From Paragyromitra xinjiangensis (Eukaryota > Ascomycota > Pezizomycetes > Pezizales > Discinaceae): 64,000 bases of DNA. Below are positions 57,014 through 64,000 of the stretch, one piece after another (the stretch's first letter is position 1; each line of letters starts with the position of its first letter). The notes under the pieces were generated by a model. The model was given only the letters and a program-made list of their open reading frames with translations, ran no database searches and was not told the origin of the DNA. The stretch is from assembly GCA_038503065.1 (NCBI GenBank), contig JBCAMK010000022.1, forward strand, positions 496,001 through 560,000, given 5' to 3'. Position numbers and translations under genes: made by a program.

Positions 57014-59449
57014 TCAGCGGCACGAAGCGTGCTCTGCCGCAAAGTCTACCATATCTTCCGTTGAAAAAACTCGTTTTGGGGTCTCGTTCATTTCTGGCAC
57101 TAACGATAGGTCTGGCAGCATGCTGGGTGGTCCACCAGCTGGCGTAAAAGGCGGTGATACAGCGATTTTGGGTCGAGATTTGAAAACGGAATTATAATCA
57201 GAGGATAGCAGTAGGTCTTCCTTACGAGTCTTGTCAAGCAATGGGCTTTTCAGTGGCGTTGACGAACCTTCTCCCGAGGAAATGGGAAAGGATGGATGCT
57301 CATTGTGTTGGTTATTGCGTTGGTACCGAGTGTTTTGCGTTGGGTGGGGGCTGGAGCTTAGGGTACTCTCATCCATATCAAATGTATCATCTAGTGGGGG
57401 TTGATAGGACATTCGGCGCTGACGGACTTGTTTAATCGGTGATGGTTTCTCTGGCGAAAATGTGGTTGCAGCCATAGTAGACACAATCTATGAAATCAGC
57501 CTTAGTAAATCTTTATCACCAATGAAGTAGCCAAGCCAACCTGTTCAGCTAAAAGTTCGTCATCCCCAAATCCCAAAGAGTGTCGCGTTGGGGGTTTGTT
57601 TCGTTGGGGCGGCTGTGGGGAAACAGGGTTCATATGACTCGTTGGTGGGTCTGGTATGATTATTGATTCTTCGAACGCACTGAACCCCTCGTCATCACCA
57701 TTATCGCCATCATCTGGATACGAAGCATCACTAGTAGCTGTCAGGTGCGGCTCGTATTCTTCAATTTGCTGGGAGACCTTGATCAAGGGAGTATCTGAGG
57801 GATTGTACTGTCTTTGCAGTGGCGGCACGGGTTCTGTTGTATGGTCTGATTCGTAATCATATCTTAGGCATTTGGGGATGAAAGTTTCGGGTTCTCGGCT
57901 TTCGTGTATTTCTAGAGTATCAATGTCCATAGAATCTATTTCCATAGATTCCCCTATGAGCTCCACTTTCGAACTCAGAATTGGTTGGAACCGATATACC
58001 AAAGAGGCAGATATTTCACGTCTGTTGGGGATTCCGGCCGCTGCGAGATCCTCTCGCAATGAATCCATGAGTTCAGTGTCTAGCGTTATATATTAGCAGA
58101 TGCGAGTGAAAAACATGTCTAGTCACATGAGGCTAGAGCATACATTCATTCTTTTGGTTAACCATGGAATCACTGGCAATTTTCAGTTGACTAATATGCA
58201 AGCGCTGGAAAACGTCAGCAGGATAAACTTACAAATAGTGATAGGTAGCTGAAGAAACTTACCTCATGTTGATCAAACACAACTCTCGGATTTTTTTTCT
58301 CAGCCCGGGCTTCTATCTCAGACTTCGTTCCAGCAGAAGTTGTAAAGTCTAGATTGAGGGCGGTTTTCAAAGCGGCTTCTCTCATCTGCCGTAGCTCTCT
58401 CAGCCTGTTATTTTGCTCCTGTACCTGCTTCTCCAATACCCTAAGACTGACTTCACCATTCCCCATTCCAACAAGGCCGTTCTTAAAATGGTGGTGTTTT
58501 GCTAGTGCTTTCTCAAATGGTAGTTCGAAAAATTGGTCTCTCATGTACCCTAGATCCCCCTCCAGTAAAATGTTGAGCCAGCGTTGGTCACCAAGCCAAT
58601 TATCCCTCCATTTTCGCAAGACCTCTTCTTCATATCCTCTGGGGAGAATTTTTGGAGCTTCGTCAGGCGTCGGCTGTGACAAAATTTCCGAGAGTGCGTA
58701 GATTTGTGATTCCTTGGTGTCTAGGAAGGAAGAGAAAGAAGACCATTGGGATTTTGAGAGGCGCCGGGAGAGTAAAAGACGCGAAAGTGAAGATTGATAC
58801 GCGAGAATTAAAACCGTCAAAACTTTGGGCGAAGGCGCGGGAGAGGACGTTTGATTGAATGCTGTATTTAGCGACCAGTTAGCTCTCGAAAATACGAAGG
58901 TGATACCTAGTCCGCCCTGTGCGCTCGTGAACGCACCGAAAGATTTCCGATTCGCACCCTGAAAATTCGCCCTCTGGATCTGATCCCGCAGCGCTGTCGT
59001 GGATAGTGACAACAGCAGTTCTTCATAACGATCCCCAGAGCAATCGTCCAAGAGCGTCCGCCGAACCAAAATGTTCCCCCCCATTTGGCCACTCTTCTTA
59101 AGGTCCGTAAGCCATTTGAAAACGATATTTCGTAATTCTCGCGATTGTGCGGGTTCGTAAATTGGCCAGCATGTATCCAGTCTCTGATTTTTGCGCAATT
59201 AGTTCTACAGGTTTTTTTTTTTGTTTGCATCACACGGATGGAAGAGAGGAAGCAGCGTACAATGGCACATTCCTCTGGGTCGAGGGTGTGCAATAAATGA
59301 TAGACTATATGCTCAAAGGCCTTGCCCTTATTTTTCAGTGAGGTGAAGATATCGGGAGTAATGGGAAAGGATTCCTCGGAATCGTTGTCATAGTCTAGCA
59401 GTCGCAAATTTGTGAGAAGTAATGACACAGCGGTAGGTGATGGCTTCAT
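57014..59449 (-). CDS. HAUS augmin-like complex subunit 6 homologue
   Basis: Exons 59449-59261, 59183-58263, 58204-58144, 58079-57541 and 57487-57014 give 727 residues. The N-terminal half resembles the HAUS6 N-terminal domain (PF14661) of filamentous ascomycetes: LTNLRLLDYD, then RLDTCWPIYEPAQSRELRN, FKWLTDLKKSGQMGG, RRTLLDDCSGDRYEELLLSLST and LRDQIQRANF, in the order I remember. In animals and Aspergillus augmin recruits gamma-tubulin to spindle microtubules so that new microtubules branch from old ones. Residues about 305-375 look helical with coiled-coil spacing (VLEKQVQEQNNRLRELRQMREA). The C-terminal 300 residues are polar and low complexity with several SP/TP sites. The fourth intron donor (GTTGGC) and the third exon (61 bases) are the least certain parts. 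Family assignment is from memory, not from a search. Confidence 0.78.
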
Positions 59450-60165
59450 TTAGGTGCTCTTGTTCGAGGAGTGAATTGCGGATAAGGATGCTTAGATTGA
59501 GTAGAGGGATTCCACGACAGGAGGATTGTGGGAAGGAAATTAGGTTTGAAGGAGGTTGGTTGGTCAGCTGCCTGCTTGAGTTAGACTATGTGGAGTTCTG
59601 CGGTACCCAGCCCCAGCCCCAGCGCTCAAAGGTCGGTACCTCATGTATGTATCAGCTGGAGCGATATGTAGGGTAAACACCACTGAATTTCTCGGGTTGG
59701 AAAGCGAAGAGTGATGGGGATGGATTATGGAGATGACGACGGCTATGATGCGAGGGAGGTTAATGATGGATATGTACTAGTACATGTATGCCTGCGAAAA
59801 TTACAATGGCAAGGAATTTTATTGCTCCTTTCGGTCCCAACGTTGATCCCTGTGATGAATCGTAGAGTAGATTGTCAAAACCATCATACATCGCTGGACG
59901 GGTATCTTAGTTGAGCCGCTTCACATCCTGCACGCACGGGTTATCTCACAAACCTTGTCTTGACGCGCTCAGCTGAGCAGCTACCTCTTACGTAGATAGT
60001 TCACTATAGATAGTACATCCTTCACCCACATATCTTCTCTTCTTCCTCTCTTCTTCCTTTTTAATAGACATCCCCGTTTGTCTTCATCCTCCCCCGCTTT
60101 ATAATTGTCTGTTTCTCCTCGCAGTCTAGGGCATTCTTACTCGCTCATTGGATCCTTCTGAAATA
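59450..60165. other. Divergent intergenic region between HAUS6-like and HD-domain genes
   Basis: The 716 bases contain one TACATGTA (59781-59788) next to TACTAG. The final 150 bases are C/T-rich and probably the leader of the HD-domain gene. No gene was recognised. Confidence 0.5.
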
Positions 60166-61216
60166 ATGTCAGAGACCCCACGTAAGGGCCCCGCTGCTTC
60201 AAAAATCTTTTTTCTCACTAATCGATTTATGCAGTTCCCTCAAACACCAACAGTTTCATCAAGAATTGGTCTCTTGATGCAGGTATGCTCTTGTTATTTC
60301 CTTCAGAATATGGAAACAACCAGCCGTAACTTCTCTGACATCACTTGCTGCGACAATTTTGTAGTTCTCAGTTCAATCCCCAAGCCAGTGACTGCAGCAT
60401 CAAGCTCCCCTTTAGCATTTTTACACATCATTGAACGCCTGAAAACAACCCCGAGGGAAGGATGGCGGAGATTTGATATCCAGCACGGAGGTCCTCTACC
60501 AATTTTATAGCATTTCTCATATCTGTGCAAATTAAACTCCTAACGTTTAGTTACTGTGGACAAAATGCAGAGTCGATAGCGGATCACATGTATCGTATGT
60601 CGATCATCACCATGCTTTGCCCACCTGAGGAGGGTATCGATAAGGACCGCTGCGTGAAGCTGGCCTTAATCCACGACATGGCCGAGGCCTTAGTAGGTGA
60701 TATTACTCCGCCTGATAAGGTTCCCAAAGGTATGCACACTTGTGAATGGTTGTAAACTTATGTCTATCGATCGGTACTAAAGGATAGTCTTCTCACAGAG
60801 GAAAAGCATAGGAGAGAACTCGAGTCCATGGAGTATATCTGCGAGCAGCTCCTGAAGCCAATTTCTGAGGTTATTGCGATGGAGTTCATGAATTTGTGGG
60901 AGGAGTATGAAATCGGAGAAACCAAAGAGGCTGTCTTCGTCAAGGACGGTTAGTTTTGTTGTTATTTCTCTGGGATACGTTATCAATTGATGTTAACCCT
61001 ATCTGCGATGTTTTAGTGGATCGATTCGAATTGATCTGCCAGACTATCGAATACGAGAAGAAGTACCAGGCCAAGAAGGATTTGAAGGAGTTTTTCCATG
61101 TTAGAAAGGGTATTAAGAACGAATTCGTGAAGAAATGGGTTGAAGATGTGCTCAGGGAAAGGGAGGCCTTCTGGAAGGCTATGGGGTTAGAGAGTGTTGT
61201 TAGGCCAATTCTATGA
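60166..61216 (+). CDS. YGK1: HD-domain 5'-deoxynucleotidase (Ygk1/HDDC2 family)
   Basis: Exons 60166-60181, 60235-60282, 60365-60490, 60571-60729, 60799-60948 and 61017-61216 give 232 residues. Ygk1 (and human HDDC2, E. coli YfbR) dephosphorylates deoxynucleoside monophosphates. The metal-binding set is visible: [11 protein letters not shown] (His of the first strand), [17 protein letters not shown] (the HD pair) and later acidic residues. [19 protein letters not shown] and [18 protein letters not shown] follow as in the family. The first coding exon is only 16 bases; the next exon supplies [11 protein letters not shown], which resembles the yeast N-terminus. The exon 3 donor GTCCTC is weak but gives FDIQHGESIADHM exactly. 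Length is close to yeast Ygk1 (215). No targeting signal is seen. Confidence 0.92.
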
Positions 61217-61723
61217 GGAGGCACTTTTTCGGACAATTTGATACCTATTCTTTCATCTTTTTCCTTTGTCTATCCCGTTCGTGTACTCTTCTTCACTAGC
61301 ATTGCGTCCGGCAAGTCATCGGGTTGTTTCTGCTTGCATACATGTAGTTGGCCCTATCAAAGGGCAAGCAGGAATCTGACGCCTTATTTTAGTGCAACTT
61401 TTTCTACCTTCTTAGTTTTACCTTCTTGGATGGGGTGGGAATCTGATAACTGATATCGGGAACTCTCCCGCCAAGCTCATAGGCGAGACAGGAGGCTCCG
61501 CATAAATTAGAACAGCAACGGTCGAATTGTGTCTTTTCTTTTCTTTGCCCTTTTCCCGGCGCCAGTGAGCTCCCAGAGTGCGCTGAGAGAAACGGCGATC
61601 GCAATTGGATTGCTGCTTGAATTCAAAGCAATCTGATTCTTTCCATCTGAAGAGGAGAAAATTCCCCGCACCGGCCACAGGAATAACTTTGATTCCAACG
61701 AGAAACCGCAAACCTGCCTACCA
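61217..61723. other. Intergenic region between HD-domain gene and SEH1
   Basis: Holds the 3' region of the HD-domain gene and the promoter of SEH1. One TACATGTA lies at 61339-61346. The open frames on the - strand at 61404-61711 match nothing I know. Confidence 0.5.
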
Positions 61724-63129
61724 ATGTCCGGGAGAAGCTTGAATTCGTCGCAAGCCAGCTACATCCAGTTTTCTACCGGTCACGATGACCTCGTACACGA
61801 TGTCGCATATGGTATTTTCTGACTCCGCCTACTCGTTGCACTTAATTGAATTCTCCCCGCGCTCGATTAACTAATTCTGAGTGTGACGAGCGATGGGGCG
61901 TCTGTGGATTATTAGATTTCTACGGCAGGCGCATGGCGACTGTTTCGTCTGACCAGCGTTTAAAGGTATTTGATTTGAACGACGAAGGGGAATGGGTCAT
62001 CAGTGAATCTTTCAGAGCTCATGATGCGAGCATTAACAGGGTGTGTGGCTTGAAAGTGGGGTTGTTTGTTGTTATAATAGCTGATTCGTGCAGGTCATCT
62101 GGGGGCCGCCAGAGCACGGCCAAATCATTGCGACCTGCTCCTATGACCGAAACGTTAGGATATGGGAGGAGCAGGAAATGGGTAGTTATAATTCAGACCT
62201 CTCTCGAATTCACTCTTGGTAGCTAATTGTCTCTACTTGTAGAACCTAAAGGCTCTAATCTCCGCTGGAAACGTCAATTCCAGATGACCTCCGAATCTCA
62301 CACGGCTGTCTATGACATTTCTTTCCCTCCAATGTCAGCCTGTTCCGCCTCTGGAACTTCTACTGGCCTCAAACTTGCTTTCATTTCCACCGACGGCACT
62401 GTACACATTTACGAGTGCCGTGAACCTCAAGACCTTACGCACTGGATTGCAGTTGACGTGATCCACACTCTCCCCACTCCGCTTGGCAAAGAAAATGAGG
62501 TCTCTTTCTGCCTTGACTTTTGTCCGTCCCGTTGGGGCGGTGAACAGCTCGTCGTCGGCGCTATGGAGAGAGCCCAAGTATACCGCCACAATAAGCTTGG
62601 CAAGTTCCGGGCCGCAGAGGAATTGAAAGGTCACCGGGGTCTTGTCCGTGACGTCAGTTGGGCCGCTGGAATGGGCCGAAGTTATCATCTTATTGCTACA
62701 GCCTGCAAGGACGGCCATGTTCGTATCTTTAAGCTCACAACTAATGCTGGCAATCTTGCTGCCCCGAAGAGCAAGTATCCAAATAGCAGTGGGGGTGGGC
62801 GACGGCCTAGACCGGGCACAAGTGCAGGCTTGGGTGCGGACCTTAGAGGTCAGGATGAATTACTGACAGTTGTGGAGCCGGATGACGGTGGGGGCAGTGG
62901 AGAGGATGAGCGTTGGCAAGTCGATCTGATCGCGGACTTCGATCATCACCAGAGGGAAGTATGGAGGGTTGCGTGGAATGCTACGGGGACTGTATTAAGT
63001 AGTGCTGGTGATGACGGCAATATTAGGTTGTGGAAGGCTGCATTTTCTGGGGAGTTTCAGTGCTTATCTGTTATTGCCTCGCATCGTTCTAGGTATGCGA
63101 CTCTTTTGGATAGGTTTGGCTCGAGGTGA
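61724..63129 (+). CDS. SEH1: Nucleoporin SEH1 (WD40 repeat protein)
   Basis: Exons 61724-61811, 61916-62040, 62094-62181 and 62243-63129 give 395 residues. Seh1 is a six-bladed, open beta-propeller in the Y-shaped (Nup84/Nup107) complex of the nuclear pore and in the SEA/GATOR2 complex that controls TORC1. The N-terminus [28 protein letters not shown] is the conserved first blade; HDASINRV with ATCSYDRNVRIWEEQ and the WKRQFQMTSESHTAVYDISF region follow. Later blades are GHRGLVRDVSWA with ACKDGHVRIFKL and DHHQREVWRVAWNATGTVLSSAGDDGNIRLWKA. A glycine/proline-rich insertion sits near residues 285-305. The last 20 residues differ from the family, where the protein usually ends soon after the LWK blade; a 3' intron starting at 63093 (GTATGC to TTACTAG) would give a shorter end. 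Confidence 0.94.
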
Positions 63130-64000
63130 GAAATTTTGGCTTACTAGGATGCAGTAGTAGGTGGGAAGAGGATCAAGTGACGTTTGATGATTGAGCTTTT
63201 CCCCTTGGCGTTTTTCACACATTTAGGCTTTTTGGCTTTTGTCCAATTTTTCGATCCTAGTGGAGCTTCAAGGTTGAGAAAAGGAGATAGGAGGGTTGAT
63301 CCTGAATTGGTATTTTTCAGTCTTACTAGAGTATGAGGCACGCAAGCGGGAGCAGAAGTTTTGCGGTTAGTCTTGTACAGTACTTCCATTATCCGCAAAG
63401 GGTGTGGGCAGTTCTATTATTTTATACAACAAGGATAGGGGTGAAGTATGTGTATAAGTTTTAGAATTTAATATTTGGATCGGCTAATTAAATCATATCT
63501 ATTCTAGAGATGAGATTTATGGTTTTTTTTTCATCCTTAGGACTTGCGATTTAATCCTGACAAAGAGGTATAGGTCCAAACTTTGTAGTGCTATAGCAGT
63601 TATGGCGATACTGTCGATGGGATTTTTGCTATTTATTTAAAAGCCATGTCCGGCTTGCGGCCGGATTTAAAGGGGATACATACATGTTTACGAAGTCAAT
63701 AAATGGAACCTTTGGAGCATTGTTGTTTCTCGGGAACTTAGAAAGACTAAAATATGTTTTTGTTGTAAGCACGGGTTTCCACTTTCTACGTGGATCAGCC
63801 CCAGCCGAGCCTAAGCAGGTCGATGAGAACCCATTAAATTAACAGTGCATATGCTTTTTATCACCTTATATTATCTAGATTTTGTCGTGCACATGTGGAT
63901 ACTTGGGTTACCACGCTGTGAACAAATATGCTTCTTATGAGAGGCTGTGATTCTTCCCCGTAAAATATACCTTGATTTGATCCCATTACACTGCCTCTAT
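63130..64000. other. Downstream region with no recognised gene
   Basis: This is 3' sequence of SEH1 followed by AT-rich DNA to the window edge. A gene on either strand could begin beyond the edge. No motif or repeat was recognised. Confidence 0.5.

Overview
The window is nuclear DNA of a filamentous ascomycete (Pezizomycotina). The evidence is monocistronic genes broken by short introns (47-138 bp, mostly GT-AG with CTAAC/CTGAC-like branch sites), gene families typical of fungi (QCR10, Zn2Cys6 regulator, ENA-type Na+/K+ P-ATPase, OLE1-type desaturase fused to cytochrome b5, Rkm5, Tda10), and C/T-rich leaders. Only 17 convincing protein genes fill 64 kb, so the locus is gene-poor. Two gene-free stretches of about 6 kb and two small inverted-repeat elements are visible. 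The genus cannot be fixed from the sequence; an early-diverging class such as Pezizomycetes is only a guess. No rRNA, tRNA, CRISPR array or viral gene was recognised.

Layout from left to right: OLE1 stearoyl-CoA desaturase (+, 1788-3306); a 6 kb gene-free stretch; a small conserved fungal protein (-, 9412-9789); QCR10 of respiratory complex III (+, 11113-11662); ESCRT-II subunit VPS22/SNF8 (-, 12214-12954), divergent from an RNF216/TRIAD3-like RBR ubiquitin ligase (+, 13436-15515); a RING-H2 protein (+, 18093-20498); 6 kb without genes; a Zn2Cys6 regulator (+, 26627-29070); 3.5 kb with a possible decayed gene; peroxisomal multifunctional enzyme FOX2 (-, 32630-35815), divergent from a TDA10-type P-loop kinase (+, 36295-37441); a double-PAS protein (+, 39531-41118); an AT-rich stretch; a beta-hydroxyacid dehydrogenase (-, 43470-44858); a mariner-like MITE (45554-45774); an ENA-type cation ATPase (+, 46748-50321); a pogo-like MITE (51056-51232); FAA1-type acyl-CoA synthetase (-, 52174-54497); RKM5-like methyltransferase (+, 55866-56949), tail-to-tail with a HAUS6-like augmin subunit (-, 57014-59449); an HD-domain 5'-nucleotidase YGK1/HDDC2 (+, 60166-61216); and nucleoporin SEH1 (+, 61724-63129).

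Three genes act on long-chain fatty acids: activation (FAA1), desaturation (OLE1) and peroxisomal beta-oxidation (FOX2). FOX2 and FAA1 both carry CCTCGG, the FarA/FarB-type fatty-acid response motif, close upstream, though the motif is short enough to occur by chance. The other genes are unrelated housekeeping functions.

Exon boundaries were worked out by hand from reading frame, splice consensus and remembered family sequences; all exon sums give intact frames. The most notable observations are a probable AT-AC intron inside the ENA gene, a strong excess of the palindrome TACATGTA in non-coding DNA, a hydrophobic segment inside the RBR ligase, and an out-of-frame upstream ATG over the start of that gene. 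I found no convincing new multi-gene system.
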